A stretch of 20,793 nt of DNA from Candidatus Brevefilum sp. (GCA_007119455.1 SKPR01000222.1:1-20793), one strand, 5' to 3'. Shown: positions 7,752 to 14,938, counted from the first letter of the stretch. The notes: generated from the letters alone by a model not told the origin. Made by a program: numbers and translations.

Positions 7752-8678
7752 TTAGCCATACCTATGAGTTACCCGTAAGGCGCGCAGGGTGTTCCAGCGG
7801 CTGGGCTGGCCGGTTTGCTCCATGTCAAAATGGGTCTGACCGGGATGTCTGGCCTGGACCGGCCAGCGCCCATCTTTGCGTTGTTTTTTGGCCAATACAT
7901 CCAGCGCCGGCTGCATGGCAGGATGGTAACCCACTTGAGCAGCCTGGAAGTAATCCAACGCGCGCAAGATATCATAACGCCAGCGGGGCGGGAACGAGAG
8001 CATCAACATCCGCGGATCGATGATTTCCCCGCTGTGATCCGATTTAAAGAGCTTATGTCGTAGGATGAATGCCTGTCCCTGGTCGGCGATCTTTGCCAGT
8101 TCGGATCGGCGGTAATTGTAATCGTTGACCAGGTAAGCATGGATCCCCTCCAGCACGGAGAGGGTCGAGTGCAGCGAGCTGTGCACCGGGCTGCCGTATT
8201 CCTGCTGGCAGTTGAAACCTCCATCCGGCATTTGCTGGGGGATGAGATAGTCAATGATCGAGTACAGTGGTTCAGCCTCAACCCCGAAATGACAGGCATA
8301 GTTCAAGAACATCCCACTGACGCACACATCACCCGGTGCACCAGGTGACCGGTGGGGGTTAATGCCGCCCTGTTCATCCTTCGATTCTTTCAGGATCAGG
8401 TGGATCGTCTCGAGTGCGTCCGGGTGGTTAGGTGGTAGGCCGAGATGGCAGAGGTCCAGCAGTGTGTAATGGGACGAGATCCACTTCGGCTGGTAGAAGC
8501 TGTGGCCCCAATGTCCGTTTGGGTTGCGGGCAGCAAGGAAGCGGGCGCCCCAGCCCTCTGTGGCGATGCGCACCTGCAGGTCGGGACGGTCATCGTCCAG
8601 CAGGTCACGGTGGACCTGGTATTGGATGGCGACATCACCAGCCAGCAGCCAGTGCAGCGTTTCATCAGGGATTTTCAT
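7752..8678 (-). CDS. Prenyltransferase/squalene-oxidase repeat-like alpha/alpha-toroid protein
   Basis: Soluble protein of 308 aa built of helical repeats with glycine/tryptophan turns typical of terpenoid cyclase/protein prenyltransferase toroids: NPNGHWGHSFYQPKWISSHYT (about 52-72), KDEQGGI (100-106), QMPDGGFNCQ (149-158), HSSLHSTLSVLEGI (166-179) and KDGRWPVQ (268-275). The DxDD motif of squalene-hopene cyclase is absent and the protein is half that length, so it is not a cyclase. Such short members occur in many bacteria without an assigned reaction. It lies 170 bp downstream of the phosphoesterase-SAM hydrolase gene on the same strand, but an 11-bp inverted repeat in that gap and the absence of a good ribosome-binding site make operon membership uncertain. 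Confidence 0.75.
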   Translation of the reverse strand: MKIPDETLHWLLAGDVAIQYQVHRDLLDDDRPDLQVRIATEGWGARFLAARNPNGHWGHSFYQPKWISSHYTLLDLCHLGLPPNHPDALETIHLILKESKDEQGGINPHRSPGAPGDVCVSGMFLNYACHFGVEAEPLYSIIDYLIPQQMPDGGFNCQQEYGSPVHSSLHSTLSVLEGIHAYLVNDYNYRRSELAKIADQGQAFILRHKLFKSDHSGEIIDPRMLMLSFPPRWRYDILRALDYFQAAQVGYHPAMQPALDVLAKKQRKDGRWPVQARHPGQTHFDMEQTGQPSRWNTLRALRVTHRYG

Positions 8679-8750
8679 CAGGTTGAAGATCCCATGATGT
8701 GTGTAGGAATAGGGTGAACCATTCGTTTAGGATAAACCTCCTGGCTGCAG

Positions 8751-8835
8751 GGTGGGTTGGCAGTTCTAGCAATCAATAATAACTATGGAACTTCATTGAA
8801 CCCATTGTAATCTTATAAATTCAAGCCAACCCACC
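8751..8835. repeat. 11-bp perfect inverted repeat bounding a 63-nt AT-rich interval
   Basis: GGTGGGTTGGC (8751-8761) and GCCAACCCACC (8825-8835) are exact inverted copies. Together with the 63-nt interval they form an 85-bp unit between the phosphoesterase-SAM hydrolase gene, which ends at 8849, and the toroid protein gene. The interval is too long for a simple terminator loop. The unit could be a small miniature-element relic or a pair of binding sites. No flanking target duplication was evident. Confidence 0.5.
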
Positions 8836-8848
8836 AAACCACAAAAAA

Positions 8849-10414
8849 TTATTTCTTAATAACCACTTCCACGGATGCGCCCATTCCCACCTTCAGCCGC
8901 TCGGCTGCATTCCCATTTACCACGGATATGGCCAATGAGCCGGTGCTGTCCACGGTGGCGATCAGGGTCCCCGGCTCGGCGTCAGCGAAGGCCCGGGTCA
9001 GCCCCTGGATGGCCTTGCCCCCCACCCTGACGGTCACATCCTCCCAATCCGCTGGCAAAGCTTCAGCCGGCAGGTTGGTCGACAGGTTGCCAAAGTGATC
9101 CACCAGAACCACCTCAGCCCGCCAGCCGGATTCTGTGCGTTTCGGCTTGGAAAGGTTGATCAAGATCGGGTCGTCGATTGCTTCACCCAGGCATTCCAAC
9201 GGCAAGCCGTTAGCCAGGTGCGCACCTACCGGTGAGAATATATCCCGGCCGTGAAAGGACGCACTGGGTTCCGGCAGCCAGTATTCCGGCCGGGTGAGGT
9301 TGACGATCCGCACGACCTCCCCGGCAGCCCGTGCATTCTCGATAAGCGGGGTCAGCAGGCCGTTATCGGGTGCGACAAAGTACTGTTTTCCAATCAGGGC
9401 GGCGATCGCCCGGCGTTGGGTACCCACACCCGGGTCCACCACGGCCACCTGGACCGTGCCCGGTGCAAAGTACGGGACCGCTTCGCCCAGCATACGTGCA
9501 CCAGCCTCGATATTTTGGGGCGCAATTTGATGGCTGATGTCAATCAATCTGGCCTGAGGTGAAATCTTGGTGATGACGCCCTTCATCACGCCGATAAAGT
9601 GGTCCTGTATACCGAAATCGGTCAGCAGGGCCACCGTCCCGTTGGGGTCAGGACCGGGCACAATCTGATTCTGCTCGATACGTTCCCTGACGTCGTTATA
9701 GCTGCGGCCATAACGAATCACGTGTGTAAGGGTATCAGGCAGGCCAGCCAGACGTAATCCTCGCACGGTGCGCATAATGTCATACGGCACCCGGTGATGT
9801 TGAATCATAATGCCTTTGGCGGTTATTTCAAGAGTGGCATAACTGGCGCGCGGGTCGCCGTCATCCTGCCGCCCGACTGTACCGGGGTTGATGAAGGTCA
9901 CACCTCTGGCCTGGCGGGTGAAGGGCTGATGGGAATGGCCGCACAGAACCACATCAGCATCAGCCATCCCGGCCAGTTCTGCCAGCCGCTCCTGGGGGGT
10001 GTCGGGAAGCAGGTGCTCATTGATGGAAGCTGGGCTGCCATGGGTCATCAGGATCCGCAGTCCCCTGAGGGTCAGGGTCCGCTGTTCCGGCAGGGATTTC
10101 AGAGCCTTTCGGGACGGCTTGGTGAGGGCCTGGTAGGTCCAGGCAAACATCTTGCGTTTGTCAGCAGGGGTGATCTTCTCCCAGTTGTTCTGGCGATGTT
10201 TTTTACTGAGCACCTTTTTATCGTAGTTGCCGATGATGCTCGTCACCCTGGGGCGCTGGCTCCACTGCACCACCCCATCCGGGAAGGGACCGTAGCCGGT
10301 CAGATCCCCCATGTTGAGGATCATCTCTGTTGCATTTTGGGCGCGGGCATGGCGCAGGACAGCTTCCAGTGCTGGAAGGTTTCCGTGGATATCGGCGATC
10401 AGCGTAATTTTCAT
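8849..10414 (-). CDS. Fusion of calcineurin-like metallophosphoesterase and SAM hydroxide adenosyltransferase (SAM hydrolase)
   Basis: Two-domain protein of 521 aa. Residues 1 to about 215 are a YfcE/MJ0936-type metallophosphoesterase with the complete metal set: Asp8/His10 (DIHGN), Asp37 (GDLTGYG), Asn63 (GNYD), His125 (THGS) and His160/His162 (GHSH). Residues about 258-521 are the DUF62 fold: LLTDFGIQDHFIGVMKG (263-279), VDPGVG (326-331), APDNGLLTPL (348-357), SFHGRDIFSPVGAHLA (386-401) and DHFGNLSTN later. Known members of the second family split S-adenosylmethionine with water into adenosine and methionine. The first family hydrolyses phosphodiesters or phosphomonoesters; its substrate here is unknown. 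GGAATAA precedes the ATG. The gene starts 39 bp after the CHAD gene and is probably the last of that operon. Confidence 0.92.
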   Translation of the reverse strand: MKITLIADIHGNLPALEAVLRHARAQNATEMILNMGDLTGYGPFPDGVVQWSQRPRVTSIIGNYDKKVLSKKHRQNNWEKITPADKRKMFAWTYQALTKPSRKALKSLPEQRTLTLRGLRILMTHGSPASINEHLLPDTPQERLAELAGMADADVVLCGHSHQPFTRQARGVTFINPGTVGRQDDGDPRASYATLEITAKGIMIQHHRVPYDIMRTVRGLRLAGLPDTLTHVIRYGRSYNDVRERIEQNQIVPGPDPNGTVALLTDFGIQDHFIGVMKGVITKISPQARLIDISHQIAPQNIEAGARMLGEAVPYFAPGTVQVAVVDPGVGTQRRAIAALIGKQYFVAPDNGLLTPLIENARAAGEVVRIVNLTRPEYWLPEPSASFHGRDIFSPVGAHLANGLPLECLGEAIDDPILINLSKPKRTESGWRAEVVLVDHFGNLSTNLPAEALPADWEDVTVRVGGKAIQGLTRAFADAEPGTLIATVDSTGSLAISVVNGNAAERLKVGMGASVEVVIKK

Positions 10415-10453
10415 TCAATTATTCCAGTTATGCCTATCGGGTTTGATTATTGC

Positions 10454-11506
10454 TTATTCCGGTTCTTCGCCTTCGATATGGACGTGATCCACATCCGTGG
10501 TATTCTTCGTAGAAGTTACGTTATCATGTAGATGATCGCTAGCAGCTTCAAAATCCAGGGGGGCTTTGACGATATCCCTCAGAACAGACCAGGCCCTTTC
10601 ATAGGTGAGGGTTTCCCAAAGTGTGATCAAAGCGTCGTAGCGGTCCCGGCGAGCAGTCGCGCGATCCTCAATCAGGTGTTGGATGCCGGGCAGCAGATCG
10701 TCGAAGGGGCCGGGATGGCCAAAATAAGCTTCCACACGCGCCCGTTCCTGATCGATAAATTTCGGCAGCCACCCGATCCACACATCAATATCATGGATGT
10801 CGCCCAACTGGTCTTGCAGTTCTTTCATCACGCTCAAGTGGGGCAATAGGGGTTTCCCATACAGTGAGCTGAAGATTTCCAGCGTATACCGCAGGTGTTT
10901 ACCCGCTATCCGCATGGCATGCAGCTCTTCAATATTTTCGGGGTCATCAAGGTATTTTTCATAAGCCAGAAATTCCTCCAGCGCCTTATGGATCGCCGAG
11001 AAAGCTCTTTTATACAATGAAGGGGTAAATAAATAGATTGCTTCGCTTAAATTGGCTGATTGGATGCAATAGGATTGGATTATCTCCAGCGTTTTGTCTT
11101 CCTTCAGCTGTGTGAGGGATTGATTCACCTTGTTTTGGGCTTTTTCACGCTGTTGGCTCAACCGCAGCAGTACCCGCTCGTAGCCAGGTAGAGCAGTCGC
11201 CGGAAGGGTTTCCGCCATCAAGTCCTCAAGGCACAGGATCTGGATGTCCAGGTCACGCGCTCGGCCCAGGGCTTTGGTTACCTTGCGTACCCCACGCATC
11301 CAATCTTTGGCCTTTTTCTTGGGAAGGCAATCTTTGAACAGATCCAACCCGTTTCGAAGGCGCCGGGAAGCAACCCGCAACCGGTGGATGTGCTCAATAT
11401 CATCTCCACCGATAGCACCCTGGATCTCACCTGTCAGGGCATCAACCTGACCCAGAATGTATTTTGCCCCAAATACACAGGACGCGGTCTGGTTTTTCTT
11501 ACCCAT
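10454..11506 (-). CDS. CHAD-domain protein (candidate polyphosphate-binding)
   Basis: All-helical CHAD protein of 350 aa without an attached CYTH phosphatase domain. The two halves each have conserved His/Arg/Lys helices: HIHRLRVASRRLRNGLDLF (39-57) with ARDLDIQ, and HAMRIAGKHLRYTLEIFSSL with LGDIHDIDVW. The basic face of CHAD domains is known to bind inorganic polyphosphate and many are found at polyphosphate granules. The C terminus is a short hydrophilic tail rich in Asp, His and Glu. GGAGGAA precedes the ATG, an excellent ribosome-binding site implying good expression. It lies between the second Tmk-like gene (58 bp) and the phosphoesterase-SAM hydrolase gene (39 bp), close to phoU and pstB, which supports a phosphate-related role. 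Confidence 0.93.
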   Translation of the reverse strand: MGKKNQTASCVFGAKYILGQVDALTGEIQGAIGGDDIEHIHRLRVASRRLRNGLDLFKDCLPKKKAKDWMRGVRKVTKALGRARDLDIQILCLEDLMAETLPATALPGYERVLLRLSQQREKAQNKVNQSLTQLKEDKTLEIIQSYCIQSANLSEAIYLFTPSLYKRAFSAIHKALEEFLAYEKYLDDPENIEELHAMRIAGKHLRYTLEIFSSLYGKPLLPHLSVMKELQDQLGDIHDIDVWIGWLPKFIDQERARVEAYFGHPGPFDDLLPGIQHLIEDRATARRDRYDALITLWETLTYERAWSVLRDIVKAPLDFEAASDHLHDNVTSTKNTTDVDHVHIEGEEPE

Positions 11507-11564
11507 TACGTTTCCTCCGATGGCTGGTTTATATTTGACTCAGTACCGAAAGCGCAAATTTCTG

Positions 11565-12278
11565 TTAAAAATCTTCTTCGAAGCTGGGTTGCTGGTCTTC
11601 CAATAAATTGCTGATATGAATTTGTAAATCTTGAAAGACATCCATCACCGGGCGGCCGGCATCAATGGTGGTGAAACCGTATTCATTGGCGAATTGCTCA
11701 AATAATAAAATTAACTCTGATTGGTAATTGATGAAGCTGTCATACAGATTATCCGATGGCCGGAGGTCCATACCCGCTTCCCAGTAATTAAGCCCGCGAC
11801 CATGAATTAAACGCGAAACCAGGTCCATGACATCTGCCTTGAGGTACAGGACCAGGTCTGGTTTTAACGCGAAGCCGTAAATTTTGCGCGCCCAATCCGG
11901 ATCAGCGCCCCGGACAATGTCACGGGCAATAATTGAATAAAAATACCGGTCAGAAAGAACGATGAAGCCAGCCTGTAAGGCCGGGATGATCTGGTTTTCA
12001 AGTCTGTCGGCAAAATCCGTGGCATAGAAAAGGCTCATGGTGATCCGGCTGAGGGTGTGCCCCCGGCGGGCTTCTTCCAGGCCTTCTTGTGTCATTTCAG
12101 AGCGGCGCAGGCCGGTATCCGAGACTGCGAAGCCTTCATCCTCCAACCACGTCCGCAATAAATGGGTTTGGGTGGAACGCCCCACGCCGTCTGAACCCTC
12201 CAGGACGATCAGTTTACCGGGCAGATCGCCAATTTCACGGTAGGGAAAACCAGCACCATAAAAATTTGCATCAACCAT
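11565..12278 (-). CDS. Thymidylate-kinase-like protein, Walker A Lys replaced by Arg
   Basis: P-loop nucleotide kinase of 237 aa, similar to dTMP kinase (about 210 aa), which makes dTDP from dTMP and ATP. Starting at the ATG at 12278, the P-loop is LEGSDGVGRSTQ with Arg34 in place of the invariant lysine. The DRYFYS motif, DIVRG and the lid-like YWEAGMDL segment are retained. A frame can be read from a TTG at 12281, but the ATG is preferred because GGAGGTG lies 4 nt before it and it overlaps the stop of the preceding gene as TGATG, indicating translational coupling. An N-terminal extension of about 20 residues precedes the first strand. Loss of the lysine predicts weak or no ATP-dependent transfer, so it may be a regulatory partner of its intact paralogue or use another donor. 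Confidence 0.88.
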   Translation of the reverse strand: MVDANFYGAGFPYREIGDLPGKLIVLEGSDGVGRSTQTHLLRTWLEDEGFAVSDTGLRRSEMTQEGLEEARRGHTLSRITMSLFYATDFADRLENQIIPALQAGFIVLSDRYFYSIIARDIVRGADPDWARKIYGFALKPDLVLYLKADVMDLVSRLIHGRGLNYWEAGMDLRPSDNLYDSFINYQSELILLFEQFANEYGFTTIDAGRPVMDVFQDLQIHISNLLEDQQPSFEEDF

Positions 12279-13006
12279 CAAACACCTCCGGGGCTGCCGT
12301 GACTATCCGGCATCAGGCCCATGTGTGGGCTGCCTTCAGGGATGGGCAAACCTTTCCAGCCTTCCAGTTCTTGTTTGACGATCTCCCGCACCAGGCGTTG
12401 TTGAGATTGTACCGTCAGCCCACCATCAATCACCGTCAACCCGAATTCATCCACCATCTTGTCATATTCGTTTAAAATCCGCTCCTGAAAGAGCGTGAAG
12501 CTCTCAATGCGGCTTTCCGACAGGTTGAGGTCCATACCTGCTTCATAAAATTTGAGCTTGGCACGGGAACTGGTGATTCTCTCGATCGCGGTTTCCAGTG
12601 GCACCCTGAAATAGAGGGCGATATCGGGTTCCATTGCAAAGGAATACAGGTTGCGCACCCATTCCGGGTCAACCCCCCTGGCCACATCCCGTCCGAAAGC
12701 GGTGAAGGCATAGCGGTCGGCCAGGACGACCACGCCAGCTTTCAGCATCGGCAGGATGCGATTCTCCCAGCGATCTGCAAAATCGGTGCACTGTAAAAGA
12801 CTGAAGGTGGAGGGGGTGAATAACTTGCGTTTCTTGGCCCGTTTGGTGGTGCTTTTGACCAGGCCTGATGAATTCCACTCGCTGAAATAAACGGAATGGC
12901 CCTGGGATTGAAGCCATTTATAGAGCAAATCGATTTGGGTGGATTTACCGCTGCCATCAATGCCCTCGACGATGATTAATTTACCGGGGGTGTTATTGAT
13001 TCTCAA
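12278..13006 (-). CDS. Thymidylate-kinase-like P-loop kinase, intact Walker A
   Basis: Protein of 242 aa related to dTMP kinase. The Walker A motif is intact, VEGIDGSGKSTQ (13-24, Lys21), followed by a TDFADRWENRILP helix, VLADRYAFTA (DRY motif), DVARG and a lid-like FYEAGMDLNL segment. The start is a TTG: an in-frame TGA lies two codons upstream, no ATG or GTG precedes the P-loop, and AAAGGG sits 8 nt before the TTG. The C-terminal tail after about residue 220 is rich in Gly and Pro. It overlaps the next kinase-like gene by 1 nt. The primary substrate may be dTMP, but the extended size, the pairing with a second copy and the phosphate context leave another nucleotide substrate possible. A TATAAT at 13053-13058 is a good -10 for this run of genes. 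Confidence 0.88.
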   Translation of the reverse strand: MRINNTPGKLIIVEGIDGSGKSTQIDLLYKWLQSQGHSVYFSEWNSSGLVKSTTKRAKKRKLFTPSTFSLLQCTDFADRWENRILPMLKAGVVVLADRYAFTAFGRDVARGVDPEWVRNLYSFAMEPDIALYFRVPLETAIERITSSRAKLKFYEAGMDLNLSESRIESFTLFQERILNEYDKMVDEFGLTVIDGGLTVQSQQRLVREIVKQELEGWKGLPIPEGSPHMGLMPDSHGSPGGV

Positions 13007-13052
13007 TTGTCAAACCCTTTCCCGCTGAAAGTTTTAGATGAAGATGAGGGAA

Positions 13053-13058
13053 ATTATA
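13053..13058 (-). promoter_or_regulatory. Probable -10 element for the Tmk-like/CHAD operon
   Basis: TATAAT on the minus strand, 47-52 nt upstream of the TTG start of the first kinase gene. There is no good -35 hexamer at 17 nt, so the promoter may need an activator. It lies downstream of the dyad at 13120-13141 and the tandem repeats at 13155-13299, both of which could act on it. Confidence 0.45.
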
Positions 13059-13119
13059 CTTGATTTATCCGTGGACTTACTGTGATCATGGACATAAAAC
13101 GGACCAAACACATAAAGCT

Positions 13120-13141
13120 ACAGTAATACTGTCGGTATTAC
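13120..13141. promoter_or_regulatory. Overlapping dyads upstream of the Tmk-like operon
   Basis: ACAGTA-A-TACTGT (13120-13132) is a perfect palindrome and overlaps a second inverted repeat, GTAATAC (13123-13129) with GTATTAC (13135-13141). The site is about 60-90 bp upstream of the probable -10 and looks like an operator for a dimeric regulator. The regulator is not identified. Confidence 0.4.
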
Positions 13142-13154
13142 GAAATTAGGTCGT

Positions 13155-13299
13155 GTCAAGTTTACAAAGACAGGCCCTGTCTAGTTTATGAAGACAGGCA
13201 GTGTCTAGTTTATGAAGACAGACCCTGTCGAGTTTATCAAGACAGGCCCTGTCGATTTAGCAAAGACAGGCTCTATCGAGTTTATTGAAGACAGTCAGT
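13155..13299. repeat. Six tandem 24-bp repeats with GACAGG-C-CCTGTC palindromes at the junctions
   Basis: Units start at 13155, 13179, 13203, 13227, 13251 and 13275; five are 24 bp and the last is 25 bp. Each begins GTC and contains a GTTTA-like core, with AAGACAG near its end. The end of one unit and the start of the next form GACAGGCCCTGTC, a palindrome around a central C; it is exact at two junctions and degenerate but recognisable (GACA...TGTC) at most others. The array fills the gap from the phoU stop towards the kinase promoter. It has no T-tract and no spacers like CRISPR. Possible roles are a multi-site operator, an RNA structure after phoU, or a site for a DNA-bending protein. Confidence 0.85.
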
Positions 13300-13307
13300 G
13301 TCCCTGC

Positions 13308-14000
13308 TCAATCCTCATCCTCGTCATCGTCCCATTCATCATCTGAATCGTCGATTTCGATTAATTCACCGGTGGCGATGAAAATCGTACGTTCGCAGAT
13401 ATTGGTGACGCGGTCCGCCATTCGTTCGATATTATGAACGACCCACATGATTAAGTTAGAATGGTCGATGATTTCGGGGTTGGCGATCATGGCTGCCACA
13501 TTTTTACGGTAGACCTGGTTGTAAAGCTCATCAATCTCGTCATCCTCCTGGGGGATGCGGTGTGCCATGTTGACATCCTCTGCGATGAAGGCGCTCAAAG
13601 CCCGATGGAGCATGCCAACCGCCAGATCGCCCATCCGGCTGATCTCCCGGATTGGAATGGGTGTCTCATCGTCTCCGATTTTCAGAGTAATTTTGGCAAT
13701 TCCTTTGGCATAATCCCCCATACGTTCCAGCTCGGTAATCACTTCCATGATGGCTGCCAGCAGGCGCAGATCGTGTGCAATGGGTTGCTGGGTGGCAAAC
13801 AGGATCAATACCCGGTTTTCGATGGCGTAACGTTTTTCGTTAATCAACTCATCATCGTTGTAGACGCGTTTGGCGGCAGCAGTATCTCGGCGCTTGAGTG
13901 CATCAATGGCATTCAGCATAGCCTGTTCGACCATGCTGCCAAGCAACAAGACCTCGTCCTGTAAATGATGAATTTCACGATCTAAAGTTTGGCGCGGCAT
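13308..14000 (-). CDS. phoU: Phosphate signalling regulator PhoU
   Basis: PhoU of 230 aa with two three-helix-bundle domains, each with the family's acidic metal-binding helix: ELERMGDYAKGIAKI (90-104) and NIERMADRVTNICER (190-204). PhoU links the state of the Pst transporter to the PhoR-type kinase and damps the Pho response; it is cytoplasmic and membrane-associated through partners. The start codon has GGGAG 6 nt upstream. The C terminus carries an unusual acidic tail, EIDDSDDEWDDDEDED (215-230), not found in most PhoU proteins. It follows pstB after 47 bp, so the two are likely co-transcribed. The tandem repeat array begins just after its stop codon. Confidence 0.95.
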   Translation of the reverse strand: MPRQTLDREIHHLQDEVLLLGSMVEQAMLNAIDALKRRDTAAAKRVYNDDELINEKRYAIENRVLILFATQQPIAHDLRLLAAIMEVITELERMGDYAKGIAKITLKIGDDETPIPIREISRMGDLAVGMLHRALSAFIAEDVNMAHRIPQEDDEIDELYNQVYRKNVAAMIANPEIIDHSNLIMWVVHNIERMADRVTNICERTIFIATGELIEIDDSDDEWDDDEDED

Positions 14001-14047
14001 AGGTTCTCCCAGCAGGTCGAAAGAAGGTTTACCTATTGTATAACATT

Positions 14048-14938
14048 CTATCCAAAACGACCAGTAATGTAAGCCTCGGTCTGCTCGTCATCCGGATTGG
14101 TAAACATCTTATCTGTCGCATTAAATTCAACCAGAGTCCCGGACCGAGACTCATCAATCATCAGAAACGCTGTAAAATCTGAAATCCTGGCCGCCTGTTG
14201 CATATTGTGGGTGACGATGATGATGGTGTAATTTTCTTTCAGCGATTCCATCAACGCTTCGATTTTCAGCGTGGATATCGGGTCCAGGGCGGCTGCAGGT
14301 TCGTCCATCAGGATCACGGCGGGTTCAACCGCGATGGCGCGTGCGATACACAGGCGTTGTTGCTGTCCGCCTGAAAGGGCCAATCCCGATTGGTTGAGTT
14401 TGTCGCTGACTTCATCCCATAGGGCAGCCTGGCGTAAACTGTGCTCGACAATTTCTGCGAGAATGCGTTTCTTGCGAATGCCGTAAAGCCTCGGTCCATA
14501 AGCCACATTGTCAAACACACTCATCGGGAAGGGGTTCGGCCGCTGGAAAACCATCCCGACTCGCTGGCGGATATCAACCACATCAACATCTGGATCATAA
14601 ATATTCTTTCCATTCAGCACCACCTGGCCTTCAACACAACACCCCTTGACGAGGTCATTCATCCGGTTGAAAGCCCGCAGCAGGGTAGATTTCCCACACC
14701 CGGAAGGGCCGATCAGGGCGGTTATTTTATTCTCGGGAATATCCATTGTGATTCGGTTCAGGGCTTGAAATTTACCGTAATAAACCGATAGGTTAACTGC
14801 CGCCATTTTAACCGGGAGAAATTCCAGCCGATTTTCTTCGACTCTCTTGTTAAGGGTAGTTAAGGTCCGCGTTTCGAGTTCGCGCACCGTAGAAATAGCC
14901 GGGCTTAATGTCATGGTATGTGGTTTAGAAATGTTCAT
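14048..14938 (-). CDS. pstB: Phosphate ABC transporter ATP-binding protein PstB
   Basis: ATPase subunit of the high-affinity phosphate importer. Walker A is GPSGCGKST (77-85), the Q-loop is VFQRPNPFPMS (130-140), the signature is LSGGQQQR (188-195), Walker B is VILMDEPAAALDP (208-220) and the switch His is in THNM. RPNPFPMS with the MNDL and GLALSGGQQQR blocks is specific to PstB. The protein is 296 aa against about 250 usual because of about 44 extra N-terminal residues; an internal ATG at 14806 begins MAAVNLSVYYGK, where typical PstB proteins start, but it has no good ribosome-binding site. pstS, pstC and pstA are absent on both sides, so the permease must be encoded elsewhere. TTAACC-type direct repeats lie upstream. 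Confidence 0.95.
   Translation of the reverse strand: MNISKPHTMTLSPAISTVRELETRTLTTLNKRVEENRLEFLPVKMAAVNLSVYYGKFQALNRITMDIPENKITALIGPSGCGKSTLLRAFNRMNDLVKGCCVEGQVVLNGKNIYDPDVDVVDIRQRVGMVFQRPNPFPMSVFDNVAYGPRLYGIRKKRILAEIVEHSLRQAALWDEVSDKLNQSGLALSGGQQQRLCIARAIAVEPAVILMDEPAAALDPISTLKIEALMESLKENYTIIIVTHNMQQAARISDFTAFLMIDESRSGTLVEFNATDKMFTNPDDEQTEAYITGRFG

Noticed and set aside
7752..8678. Squalene-hopene cyclase
   Set aside because: Half the length of that enzyme and without its DxDD motif.
8679..8848. SAM-responsive riboswitch related to the SAM hydrolase gene
   Set aside because: The region is downstream of the SAM hydrolase gene and lacks recognisable conserved elements of any SAM riboswitch class.
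11565..13006. One frameshifted long kinase gene instead of two genes
   Set aside because: Each half has its own P-loop, DRY motif and lid-like segment and the second has its own strong ribosome-binding site, so these are two tandem paralogues.
13155..13299. CRISPR array
   Set aside because: Units are contiguous 24-bp repeats without unique spacers and no cas genes are present.
13155..13299. Intrinsic terminator after phoU
   Set aside because: The junction palindromes could form short stems but none is followed by a T-run on the minus strand.
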